Shown here one piece after another: positions 27,466 through 36,201 of a stretch of 41,075 nt of DNA; the stretch's first letter is position 1, and each line of letters starts with the position of its first letter. The stretch lies in the NCBI GenBank assembly GCA_024697705.1, contig JAILFF010000128.1, forward strand, positions 1 to 41,075, in the 5' to 3' direction. The position numbers were made by a program, and so were the translations under genes. The notes below the pieces were generated by a model. The model was not told the DNA's origin and did not search any database. It saw only the letters and a list, made by a program, of their open reading frames with translations. Source of the stretch: Ruminococcus sp. Lineage in GTDB: Bacteria; Bacillota; Clostridia; Oscillospirales; Ruminococcaceae.

Positions 27466-28386
27466 TTACTCTTTAATGGTTATCTTTGCGCCGTCGGAAG
27501 TCACGGTCACGTTCGGGAACAGCTTTTCAAGCTCGCCCGCGAAGCGTTTCGGCTGCATTTCCGCGGGGCTGTAATGTGTCAGCCACAGGCGCTCGGCTCC
27601 CGCCTGTGCGGCGAGACGGCAGGCGTCCTGCATCAGCATATGACCCTTCTCGTTCATGCTCTCCTTTTTGTCAAGGTCGCCGTACATACCCTCGCAGACG
27701 AAAAGTCGCGAATCCTTGGCAAAATCGGCTATCTCCGCAAACGGCAGAGTGTCCGTAACATACGTTACCTTTATCGGCGGGCGGTTGTCGAGCGTTACCA
27801 TATCGGGCGTTATCACTCTGCCGTCGTCGAGAGTTACCGTCTCGCCCGAATGGAGAAATCTCCAGAACTGCACGGGTATCTCAAGCTCCTTTGCACGTTC
27901 GGGGCGGAACTCGGGCTTGCGGGTGAGCGTCACCGAATAGCCCAGGCAGGTCGTGGAATGTCTGACAGGCAGCGATTCTATCGTGACAAGCGGGCTGACC
28001 GCCTCCGCCGTGAAGCTGCGCCTTTCCCTGATCGGCAGCTCGCGGAAGATCACCTCGAAAGGCAGGCGATCGCAGATACTCATAAGATTCTTTATGATCT
28101 GCACCTTGCCCTCGGGCAGATATATTTCCAGCGGCTCGGTGCGCGAGGCGTTTCCGAGCGAAAGCAGGAATCCGGGCAGTCCCGAAACGTGGTCGGCGTG
28201 GGTGTGAGTGATAAGCAGCATATTGATGCGGCTGATCTTCGCGCCGCACTCGGCGAGTGCTATCTGCGTACCCTCGCCGCAGTCGATAAGCAGGGCGTTG
28301 CCCTCGTATTCATAATAAAGGCTCGTGAGCCAGCGGTTTTTGAGCGACATCATGCCGCCCGTTCCCAAAAGACAAATCTCGGGCAT
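27466..28386 (-). CDS. MBL-fold hydrolase, ribonuclease Z-like
   Basis: LLGTGGMMSLKNRWLTS, LIDCGEGTQ, LLITHTHADHVSGLPGFLLSLG. Confidence 0.88.
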   Translation of the reverse strand: MPEICLLGTGGMMSLKNRWLTSLYYEYEGNALLIDCGEGTQIALAECGAKISRINMLLITHTHADHVSGLPGFLLSLGNASRTEPLEIYLPEGKVQIIKNLMSICDRLPFEVIFRELPIRERRSFTAEAVSPLVTIESLPVRHSTTCLGYSVTLTRKPEFRPERAKELEIPVQFWRFLHSGETVTLDDGRVITPDMVTLDNRPPIKVTYVTDTLPFAEIADFAKDSRLFVCEGMYGDLDKKESMNEKGHMLMQDACRLAAQAGAERLWLTHYSPAEMQPKRFAGELEKLFPNVTVTSDGAKITIKE

Positions 28387-28425
28387 GGATATCTCCTTTC
28401 AGTATCATCTGATTTTTGTACGCTT

Positions 28426-29022
28426 TCAGCCGGGCAGAACAAGAACGCCAAAAAAACCTTTTCCGATCATCGTACCTTTGTAAACTTCTTCACTATCATC
28501 AAGTTCTTCCTCATCGTATAAAGAGAAACTCAAATTGAGCAGTATATCGTTATCCGTTCCGTCTGTTGACAGATAATAGCCTACGTCTACGCTGTCATCT
28601 TCTTCCGTTCCTCCCGCAAGATTCATCTGCTTTCCTTCGGAACGGTACGGAACGTCCCAACCGTCAATGTGGTCAAGACCTTTTTCAGCGAGCGTATTCT
28701 CGAAAAACTCGCCCACCCCTGCTGCGTCAATGTATGTTGTGTCATTGCCTGATACAGCAGGAAAACAAACCGTGCAATATTCGGAAAGTTCGCCGTAGCG
28801 CTTTTCTGCAATACAGTCAACAATATTTTTCATAGTTTCGGCAATAAACGGGAGAGCATTGTTTAACTTATCCGAATAGTGTTTTTTGAGCGCCGCATCA
28901 TAGTACATCTTTTCCGAGATCATTTTCTCTGTCATTTTTCCGTCCTCCGTGTAATAGCTGTTTCCCGCAGCGCAGCCGACAAGCATCACAAATGTTATAA
29001 GCAGCGCACAGAACTTCACCAC
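28426..29022 (-). CDS. Putative lipoprotein of unknown function
   Basis: GTG start overlapping pyrDB end; lipobox LVGC after a hydrophobic N-terminus. Confidence 0.7.
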   Translation of the reverse strand: MVKFCALLITFVMLVGCAAGNSYYTEDGKMTEKMISEKMYYDAALKKHYSDKLNNALPFIAETMKNIVDCIAEKRYGELSEYCTVCFPAVSGNDTTYIDAAGVGEFFENTLAEKGLDHIDGWDVPYRSEGKQMNLAGGTEEDDSVDVGYYLSTDGTDNDILLNLSFSLYDEEELDDSEEVYKGTMIGKGFFGVLVLPG

Positions 29023-29933
29023 GGCTGCACCGTGCCTACTATCTCGGAAATATTCGCAATGTTATTATCGGCGCAGTATTTCTCCAAGCCGTCAACGATC
29101 TTGACAGGCGCGTAGGGGTCGGCGAATATCGCAGCGCCAACTTGTATAGCCGAAGCTCCCGCCATCATCATTTCAACAGCGTCCTCCCAAGTCGCGATAC
29201 CGCCCATGCCGACTATCGGCAGCTTGACGGCGTTCGCCACCTGCCACACCATGCGGACAGCCACCGGGAACACCGCCGGACCCGAAAGCCCGCCCACGTT
29301 GTTTTTCAGCACGGGACGGCGCGTTTTTATGTCTATCCTCATGCCAAGCAGCGTGTTAATCAGCGAGAGCGCGTCCGCGCCCGCCGCCTCGACGGACTTC
29401 GCGATATCAATAATGCTCGTAACGTTCGGCGACAGCTTCACCATGAGTGGTTTGTCGGGCATAGCCTTTCTCACCGCCGCCGTGACAGCTCCCGCTACCG
29501 TGCAGTCGGTGCCGAATGCCGCGCCGCCGTGCTTGACGTTCGGGCAGCTGATGTTGAGCTCCACCATATCAACGGCGGAATCGTTTATCATCGCGGCAAG
29601 CTCGGCACATTCCTCCACCGACGAACCCGCGATATTCGCAATAACGCGGATATCCTTCGTCAGCAGATTCGGCAGCTCGTATTCGAGGAACTTCTTCGCA
29701 CCGCCGTTTTGCAGACCAACCGAATTGAGCATACCCGCGGGCGTTTCGGCAACGCGGGGTCCCTGATTGCCCTGACGCGGGTTCAGCGTAGTACCCTTTA
29801 CCGAAATGCCGCCCAAGCGCGAAAGCGGGTAAAGACTCTCGTACTCGCGACCGTAGCCGTATGTGCCGCTGGCGGGGATAACGGGATTCTTGAACTCCAC
29901 GCCGCATATATTCACCTTTAATCTTTCGCTCAT
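29016..29933 (-). CDS. pyrD: Dihydroorotate dehydrogenase B catalytic subunit
   Basis: FKNPVIPASGTYGYGREY, LNPRQGNQGPRVAETPAGMLNSVGLQN, NISCPNVKHGG. Confidence 0.95.
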   Translation of the reverse strand: MSERLKVNICGVEFKNPVIPASGTYGYGREYESLYPLSRLGGISVKGTTLNPRQGNQGPRVAETPAGMLNSVGLQNGGAKKFLEYELPNLLTKDIRVIANIAGSSVEECAELAAMINDSAVDMVELNISCPNVKHGGAAFGTDCTVAGAVTAAVRKAMPDKPLMVKLSPNVTSIIDIAKSVEAAGADALSLINTLLGMRIDIKTRRPVLKNNVGGLSGPAVFPVAVRMVWQVANAVKLPIVGMGGIATWEDAVEMMMAGASAIQVGAAIFADPYAPVKIVDGLEKYCADNNIANISEIVGTVQPW

Positions 29934-30709
29934 GTGAAGTCAACCTCCTCTCCGTCGAAAACGGGACCGTCCTTGCAGACGTGGCTTAAATAGCTCTCGC
30001 CGTCCTTGACCGTCTTGCAGACGCAGACAAGACACGCTCCCACGCCGCAAGCCATACGCTGTTCGAGCGAGACCTCGCTCTTCACGCCGTACTGCTTTGC
30101 AAGCTCGACTATGCCTTTAAGCATCGGCGCGGGACCGCAGGCGTAGATTATATCGGGCTTGTCGGTTTCAAGACGAGCTTTCAGCGGCTCGGTGACAAAG
30201 CCGTGTACGCCCGCCGTGCCGTCGTCGGTGCAGAGGGTGGTCTTGCAGCCCGCTGCCGCAAAGTCCTCCTGCAAGATAGCTATGCCCGCCGTGCGGAAGC
30301 CGCTTATCACTTCGGCATCCGCGCCGTATTTTTTAGCGATTCCGAGCATCGGGGGCGTACCGATACCGCCGCCCACACAGACGGCTTTTTTGCCCTCGTA
30401 CACGGTGAAGCCGTTGCCGAGCGGCGCCATTATGTCGATAAGCTGACCCTTGTTAAGCTCGGCGATCTTGTCGGTACCCTTGCCGCGCACCTCAAAGACC
30501 ATGCGCAGGGTGCCGCGCTCCCTGTCAATGTCGCATATCGAGATCGGGCGGCGCAGGAAAAAGCCCTCCGCCGCGACCTGCATGAACTGCCCGGGCTCCG
30601 CAAGAGCCGCTATTTCGGGGCAAAGTATCGTAATATCGAAAACGCCCTTTGCTATGGCGCGTTTTTCTATTATTTGGTATCTGCCTTGTTTGTACATACC
30701 GGACGTCAT
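29930..30709 (-). CDS. pyrK: Dihydroorotate dehydrogenase B electron transfer subunit
   Basis: PGQFMQV..RRPISICD, VGGGIGTPPMLGIAK, CGVGACLVCVCKT iron-sulfur motif; 4-bp overlap with pyrD. Confidence 0.95.
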   Translation of the reverse strand: MTSGMYKQGRYQIIEKRAIAKGVFDITILCPEIAALAEPGQFMQVAAEGFFLRRPISICDIDRERGTLRMVFEVRGKGTDKIAELNKGQLIDIMAPLGNGFTVYEGKKAVCVGGGIGTPPMLGIAKKYGADAEVISGFRTAGIAILQEDFAAAGCKTTLCTDDGTAGVHGFVTEPLKARLETDKPDIIYACGPAPMLKGIVELAKQYGVKSEVSLEQRMACGVGACLVCVCKTVKDGESYLSHVCKDGPVFDGEEVDFT

Positions 30710-30725
30710 TCCTTTCGGGTGATTA

Positions 30726-31019
30726 TTATTCCATATCGCGGAGAAGCGCTATCCTCCCGGCGATATTCTTCTCAAATTCCTCATCGGTGAACTTAGGGTC
30801 GCGGGTGCTGTTCCACACCCCGCAGGGGATATCTCCGCATTCGATACAGCTGCCGAAGCCGTGTTCCGTCACGCAGCAGGCATAGATGGCACATTCTTCT
30901 CCGCCCGCGTGGAAAACTCTGCCGAGACAGGCATTGCAGCCGGGGCACATCTCGCCGAAACAGTAGCACTTAGCGCAGTCGGAACCGCACACGCTGATAT
31001 TTTTATCATTCAAAGACAT
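30726..31019 (-). CDS. DUF3795-like cysteine-rich protein
   Basis: ICVCGSDCAKCYCFGEMCPGCNACLG-type Cys spacing; CIECGDIPC. Confidence 0.75.
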   Translation of the reverse strand: MSLNDKNISVCGSDCAKCYCFGEMCPGCNACLGRVFHAGGEECAIYACCVTEHGFGSCIECGDIPCGVWNSTRDPKFTDEEFEKNIAGRIALLRDME

Positions 31020-31052
31020 CGCCTCCTTAATAATTCACTTTCGGGGAATCCT

Positions 31053-31081
31053 ATTATACCACATTCTCGCCAAAAAATCAA
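31053..31081 (-). promoter_or_regulatory. Promoter for DUF3795-pyrK-pyrD-lipoprotein operon
   Basis: Minus strand TTGATT-N17-TATAAT. Confidence 0.65.
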
Positions 31082-31114
31082 GTCCCACCCTCACAAACCG
31101 CGCATTTTCAAGCA

Positions 31115-31185
31115 CTTTGCAGCTCTTAGCGACCGTTTGTCAAGCCGTTTGGTCAACAAACGGTCAACTTTTAAGCTGCTGAAAG
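31115..31185. repeat. Extended inverted repeat next to integrase remnant
   Basis: GACCGTTTGT (31131-31140) / ACAAACGGTC (31156-31165), extended by CTTTGCAGCT / AGCTGCTGAAAG. Confidence 0.6.
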
Positions 31186-31224
31186 TTATTTCAACCTGCG
31201 TTTAACATATCTTTTCTTAAGCTA

Positions 31225-31699
31225 TCAGCCCGTTTTGCGCTTGGGCATTTTCGGTATCGCCTTGGTGACAATCTCACAGCAATGACGGTCATTGTCTTTG
31301 AGGGTATGACTATATGTGCGAAGCGTTACATCAGGTCGGGAATGTCCTGCCCTCTTTGCCGCTTCGGGTATGCTTATGCCTTTTTGAAGCTGTAAGCTGA
31401 TCGCCGTATGCCGTCGAAGCCGATATACTCGACTGCTCTTTGATCTTGATGGCATAGTTACAGTATTCATTGAACGTTATCCTTGAATCAGATGTAGTCT
31501 GTTCCTCGATACCCTTTTCAAAGATCACTGCCTGCTTTTCGGCGTTATTCTTATTCCATGCGGCGGACTTGGTATCGTCGTACTTTACAGATAAAGTTCG
31601 GAACACTTGCTTTCCGGTCTGCGCGTCCCTGTGGTCGAAAACCCTTACGCGGTACGAGGTTATATTACCCTCTTTATTCCTGCGTTCCTGTATATTCAT
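31225..31699 (-). pseudogene. Tyrosine recombinase/integrase remnant with internal deletion and frameshift
   Basis: N-terminal arm-binding-like fragment (MNIQERRNKEGNITSYRVRVFDHRD...) in one frame, C-terminal catalytic fragment (RRHTAISLQLQKGISIPEAAKRAGHSRPDVTLRTYSHTL) in another. Confidence 0.85.
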
Positions 31700-31856
31700 T
31701 TCGCCACCGCCTTTCGGGTGATGGCGTTATTCTGCTGTCTTATCATTATTACCTCCGTTTCCGACAGCGGAAATATATCGTAATAGTATTATACCATATC
31801 CCGCTGTGTATTTCAATATTGTAATTGCGTTAAAATTGCGTTAAATCTTTGAATAT

Positions 31857-32273
31857 TTATTCCGAGCCCGTGTCCTCTGTATTGTCGGCTTGGTCGATAT
31901 TATTATCATTAGTAATATTGTTATCAATAACCGCAATATGTTTAGCCCTCTCCGATTCGATATATTCCTTGACCTCGTTTATAAGCAGCAACTCGCCCCA
32001 CTTTATTTTCAGCTCATCGGGAGTAATATCGTCCCAAAAGTCCTCTTTAACGGTTGCGGCAAGACCATTATATTTCTCCTGCTCCGGCTCATTTCTGCGA
32101 ACGGATACTTTATCCCATGCGCCGACCGAATCATTCTTTGCGGCTTCGAGCATTTTTTCCATCTCTATAACGCGCCGGTTCTTTCTCTCCGCTTCCTTGA
32201 TAAGGTTCTTTACCATTATTTTTCTTTGCCTGATTCGCTTCGATAGACTCAAAAGCAAGCGGATCGTTGTCAA
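31857..32273 (-). CDS. Hypothetical protein/fragment in mobile-element remnant
   Basis: Open frame overlapping the methylase fragment out of frame; acidic helical C-terminus; family not recognised. Confidence 0.4.
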   Translation of the reverse strand: MTTIRLLLSLSKRIRQRKIMVKNLIKEAERKNRRVIEMEKMLEAAKNDSVGAWDKVSVRRNEPEQEKYNGLAATVKEDFWDDITPDELKIKWGELLLINEVKEYIESERAKHIAVIDNNITNDNNIDQADNTEDTGSE

Positions 32274-32778
32274 ATAGCATCATCTGAAAATCGTCTTTGC
32301 CTGCTTCTTCCAGTGAGTTAGTCAGGAACACATTCAGACGATGGTCGCCGCCGAAATCGTAGCCCGTATCTTTCAGTACCATAGCAAGCTTCATGTGTGC
32401 CACGGCATAGGGAGCCATCATCAGCTCAAAGCCGTTCAGACGGGGCAGCAGATGCTTCGGCACATACTCGTTCCATGCTTTCCTGATCTGCTCCTCACTC
32501 TCGCCCTTGTGCTTTGCTTTGAAATTATCATATATTTGTAGAATAGTCTGTCGCAGGAACGTTCCCGTGCCTGTTGCGGGATCAAGTATCTGCACCTTCG
32601 ATACTTCTTTGGTATCCTCGGTCATGCCCTGACCTCTGATCTTTTCACACATATATTTCACGGTCTTTGTTTCTTCCGATGCCAGACCATCCGCAAGCCC
32701 GAATTCTGTTTTCAGAATACTGTCAACCGCCCTGACGATGAGCTTTTCGCCCTCAATGCCGAATGTCTTGGAAATACG
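32131..32778 (-). pseudogene. N6-adenine DNA methylase fragment (type I/ISP-like)
   Basis: ILDPATGTGTFLRQTILQIYDNF motif I; LPRLNGFELMMAPYAVAHMKLAMVLKDTGY; truncated at both ends, reading frame continues upstream of the 32661 Met (SKTFGIEGEKLIVRAVDSILKTEFG...). Confidence 0.75.
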
Positions 32779-32779
32779 G

Positions 32780-32990
32780 AGCGTTTTCTTTGATACAGAA
32801 GTATGAGCATATCACGGAGCTTACACCTGAAATCATGCACGAACTGATTGAAAAGATCGTTGTCCATGCTCCTGACAAAAGCAGCGGGCATCGCACACAG
32901 GAGATCGAAATTCACTATCGCTTCAACGTTGCCGCAGCTACTGCCGTTGCTGACAGTATGATGTACGACAAAAAGAGAAAGGCTGCATAA
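32780..32990 (+). pseudogene. Large serine recombinase C-terminal fragment (DUF4368-like)
   Basis: QKYEHITELTPEIMHELIEKIVVHAPDKSSGHRTQEIEIHYRFNVA. Confidence 0.8.
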
Positions 32991-33092
32991 CCGCCGAGGT
33001 TACGCAACCTTATCTTCAAATCATAAAAACTTCTTTGTGAGTACCCTTCTTCACTCCCGGGGAGTTGCTTTTCGATTTTGCCGGTTCGCGGT

Positions 33093-33605
33093 TCAAGCCT
33101 TGCTTGCTGCCCGTTTTGCTCTATGGCTGCGTGCCGATTGTTTCAGGTATATGCAGAATTCTATGAGAGCTATGTACTTATCCGTCAGCATTACCACCAT
33201 GGATTCGGGGTATTTCGGCAATCCCTTGCGGATAGGCCACATATGCTTGACGATGATATCCTGCTCGACTTTTGTGAGCTTAAAGCTTTCAAGCGCGTTT
33301 TCGAGCGCTTTTTCCGGATGAGTGGCAAGATGCTTTCTTGTACATTTTGGACAGTCCTCGTACAGATCGTGAAGCAGCCCCGCCCTTGCTGCCTGTTCCG
33401 CGTTAAGTCCCAGTCTGCGGCAGGTAAGATAGCTGTAATACGATACATTCAGACAATGCTGAAAGCGCGTCATGCAGTGGTGATGAGTGAAATCCTTAAG
33501 CTTCAGCACCTCGTCGCTGCCAATCACGTCTTTTACCGCGTCATGGTATCCGCTTATCTGAGGAGAACTTTCCACAGTATAGCGCGAACCGATTGCTCTT
33601 GACAT
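33093..33605 (-). CDS. HD-domain hydrolase
   Basis: HCLNVSYYSYLTCRRLGLNAEQAARAGLLHDLYEDC and HMWPI...VMLTDKYIALIE. Confidence 0.8.
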   Translation of the reverse strand: MSRAIGSRYTVESSPQISGYHDAVKDVIGSDEVLKLKDFTHHHCMTRFQHCLNVSYYSYLTCRRLGLNAEQAARAGLLHDLYEDCPKCTRKHLATHPEKALENALESFKLTKVEQDIIVKHMWPIRKGLPKYPESMVVMLTDKYIALIEFCIYLKQSARSHRAKRAASKA

Positions 33606-33810
33606 TTAGGCGATCAGATCCTTCCGTTTATACATTCATATATTTATATGCGAAGAAGCCGAAGCTACGGAAAAATCACTTATTTTCAAAGCAACCTTTT
33701 CTTTGTTACAGCTTAAATATAATTATATCGAAATTTTATGAATTTTTCAATAATATCAATAAGACAAAATATAAATTATTAAATTAAAATTAACAAAAAC
33801 GTTTTCAAAA

Positions 33811-33841
33811 CAGAAAAAACAGCGGCCGAAACCGACCGCTG
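33811..33841 (-). terminator. Intrinsic terminator
   Basis: Minus strand CAGCGGTCGGTTTCGGCCGCTGTTTTTT. Confidence 0.7.
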
Positions 33842-33868
33842 CGTAACAGACCGTAAGATCCGATAGTA

Positions 33869-34138
33869 TCATCTAAGCAATTCATTCTCAAGTTCGACTG
33901 CAAGGCTCCTCAGCTCTGTTATCAGCGCATCGGTATCCCTTTCATCGAATCCGTCACCGGCGGCTTTTTGAGGCATCTTCACCGTACTCCACATCGGTAC
34001 GTCGAACGCTCTGCCTTTTCTTTTCTTCTCTATTTCCTCATATAGCAGACAAATGCGTGAATTCAGCGAATCGAGTGCGTCCATAGTTTCGCGCTTGTCG
34101 TAACCGCCGATAGCCACGGTAGTCAGATAGCTTATCAT
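33869..34138 (-). CDS. Hypothetical protein, 89 aa
   Basis: Overlaps the upstream gene end by 4 nt; plausible operon partner. Confidence 0.55.
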   Translation of the reverse strand: MISYLTTVAIGGYDKRETMDALDSLNSRICLLYEEIEKKRKGRAFDVPMWSTVKMPQKAAGDGFDERDTDALITELRSLAVELENELLR

Positions 34139-35799
34139 CCGATAGTCTCACCGCCGTCGAAATGCGACTTCCACGCCGCAAGGCGCTGATCGCGATTTTC
34201 CGCCGTTGCCGGGTCAAAGCCCATATACGAGCGGAACTCACCCTTGTCGCTGATAGCAAGGGTCATAGAAGTAAAGGTTTTCTCCCCTTCGTTAGCGATC
34301 ATTTCGCGGATATTGTCGATAAGCTCGATTATCTTTGTACGGTTGTTCTCCGCTTCGGTAACGTCCATGTTGAATTTCTCAAAGATATCCTCGCCCTCAA
34401 CGGAAGTGCCGTCGTTAAGTAACATACGCTGATAGGTAAACACGCCGTCATCGCCGAACTCACAGAAGAAGTAGGCGCGGTTGAACTCGGTCTCGGGAAG
34501 GAAGCTGAAAAACTCCGTACCGAGCTCCATATAGATAGCGTTGACCTGCTCCTGAAGAGCGGGGTCTGCCTCGACTATCTTCTTCTCGTTGCCGACGCTG
34601 CCGTCTGCTCTTCTTTCAACAGGCGGGAAGCCCTCGCCGTTGTTCTGAGCTTTCCAAACGTTCAGTCTGTCCTCTTCGCCCGCCGCGTCGGTGGGACCGT
34701 AGTTCAGATTGGTGGTAAATTTGCCGTCGCCCGTTATGGTAAGGCTTATCGCCGAGAAAGGCTTGGTCCCCTCGCTAATGAATACATTTCGGAAAGCCAT
34801 GGCATGAGTGATTATCTCATTCCTGCGCTGTTCCGCCTGCGAGATATCAACACCGTAATGCTTGAACATATCCTCCTTTTCAAGCATCGTGCCGTCGTTT
34901 AAGAAGCAGCGGTAGTAGTAGAAAACACCGTTCTCGCCGAACTCGGTATAGAAATAAGCCACCTTGAACTCGTTGCCGGGGATAAAGTTATAGAAGCTCT
35001 GTCCCATAGCCGAGTAGATGCCGTGAGTTTTTGAGCGGATTGCCGCAAGCGTCTCTTCGCTCATCCGGGGCGGCTGATAACGCGGGTCTGCCGCCTCTAC
35101 CTTGCGGCGGAACTGAGCATAGCGCTGATCCTCTTCGCCCTCGACAAGCTCCTGAGAAACGATGTCTACCTGCGCCTGTCCGTTGCTCCTGAGTACCACC
35201 GTAACGCCGTTACAGGGCTTTTGGGTAAATTCAACGGCAGCGCGTCTGAACAGGAAGAACGCCTGTTCCAGCTTTTCCTCGCGGGCTATCATTTCTGGAT
35301 CGGTCAGGCCCGTGCGCTCGGGGATCTCGTCCTTTTCAAGCAGCTCGCCGTTGGTGGCGTAGCAGCACAGATCGTCGATATAGCCGTCCGCCTGAAGCTC
35401 CGCATAGTAGAAGCCGACAAGCAGCTGCTGCGGGAACATCATTCTGAGGGCGCCGCCAAGCAGCGCAGCCCTTTCCCTGAACTTGTCCTCGGGGCTTGCT
35501 ACTACCTTGCTGTCGGAATCTTTGTCTTCGGCTTCGGCGGCGTCAAGATCGACATCGACCTCTTCTTCGCCGTCAAATCTGCCGAGCTCGCCGAAATCCT
35601 TTGCCGCCTCCGATTCGGTCCAGCCTTCATTATCTTCCAAGAGCTCGATCTCGGGCGCGCCCGAGCCCGCAGTGCCGTCGTCCTCTATATTATCGAAGTC
35701 GATGACCTCTCCGAAGTTCTCGTCAGCAAAGTCCTTCGCGCTGACATTTTCATTTTCGTTTTCCGGCTCCTCCGCCCTCTTCTTGCCAAACAGTCCCAT
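34135..35799 (-). CDS. Protein with three tandem DUF600/YezG-like domains and acidic N-terminus
   Basis: Repeated units: FYNFIPGNEFKVAYFYTEFGENGVFYYYRCFLNDGTMLEKEDMF.. and FFSFLPETEFNRAYFFCEFGDDGVFTYQRMLLNDGTSVEGEDIF.. plus a more divergent first copy. Confidence 0.65.
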   Translation of the reverse strand: MGLFGKKRAEEPENENENVSAKDFADENFGEVIDFDNIEDDGTAGSGAPEIELLEDNEGWTESEAAKDFGELGRFDGEEEVDVDLDAAEAEDKDSDSKVVASPEDKFRERAALLGGALRMMFPQQLLVGFYYAELQADGYIDDLCCYATNGELLEKDEIPERTGLTDPEMIAREEKLEQAFFLFRRAAVEFTQKPCNGVTVVLRSNGQAQVDIVSQELVEGEEDQRYAQFRRKVEAADPRYQPPRMSEETLAAIRSKTHGIYSAMGQSFYNFIPGNEFKVAYFYTEFGENGVFYYYRCFLNDGTMLEKEDMFKHYGVDISQAEQRRNEIITHAMAFRNVFISEGTKPFSAISLTITGDGKFTTNLNYGPTDAAGEEDRLNVWKAQNNGEGFPPVERRADGSVGNEKKIVEADPALQEQVNAIYMELGTEFFSFLPETEFNRAYFFCEFGDDGVFTYQRMLLNDGTSVEGEDIFEKFNMDVTEAENNRTKIIELIDNIREMIANEGEKTFTSMTLAISDKGEFRSYMGFDPATAENRDQRLAAWKSHFDGGETIG

Positions 35800-35856
35800 A
35801 GTGTCCTCCTAATACCTTCATATTACTGATCCGAATCCGTTCGGGAAATTATGCTT

Positions 35857-36033
35857 TTAATTCTGTTTTCTCACCACGCCGTACTCGTCGCCGTTTCGGT
35901 AATACGGGCAATAGCCCTTCGGGTCGGAGGTCAGGCGCATATAATCGTCCTCGTCAAGATCGACGGTGCAGTAGTATTCCTCAAATTCCTCGTCGTAGGC
36001 GTAATACGCGCAGGAATCGCACTGTGCCGCCAA
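35857..36033 (-). CDS. DUF6472-like small protein (missed by the ORF track)
   Basis: Hand translation: (TTG)AAQCDSCAYYAYDEEFEEYYCTVDLDEDDYMRLTSDPKGYCPYYRNGDEYGVVRKQN*; GAGGTG RBS. Confidence 0.75.
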   Translation of the reverse strand: MAAQCDSCAYYAYDEEFEEYYCTVDLDEDDYMRLTSDPKGYCPYYRNGDEYGVVRKQN

Positions 36034-36036
36034 GTC

Positions 36037-36174
36037 TTACACCTCGATGGACGTTTTCGCTACGGAATAGTATTTCTTGTTCTCCTTGCAGACAAGGTGT
36101 ATCACTACCGCCGCTATACCGAAAAGAGCGGTAACGACGCCGATGGCGGCAAAGATCTTAACAGCAGTTTTCAT
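36037..36174 (-). CDS. Small single-pass membrane protein (missed by the ORF track)
   Basis: Hand translation MKTAVKIFAAIGVVTALFGIAAVVIHLVCKENKKYYSVAKTSIEV*; GGAGGTGG RBS. Confidence 0.7.
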   Translation of the reverse strand: MKTAVKIFAAIGVVTALFGIAAVVIHLVCKENKKYYSVAKTSIEV

Positions 36175-36201
36175 AAAAATCCACCTCCGCGACGCTTAAG
36201 C

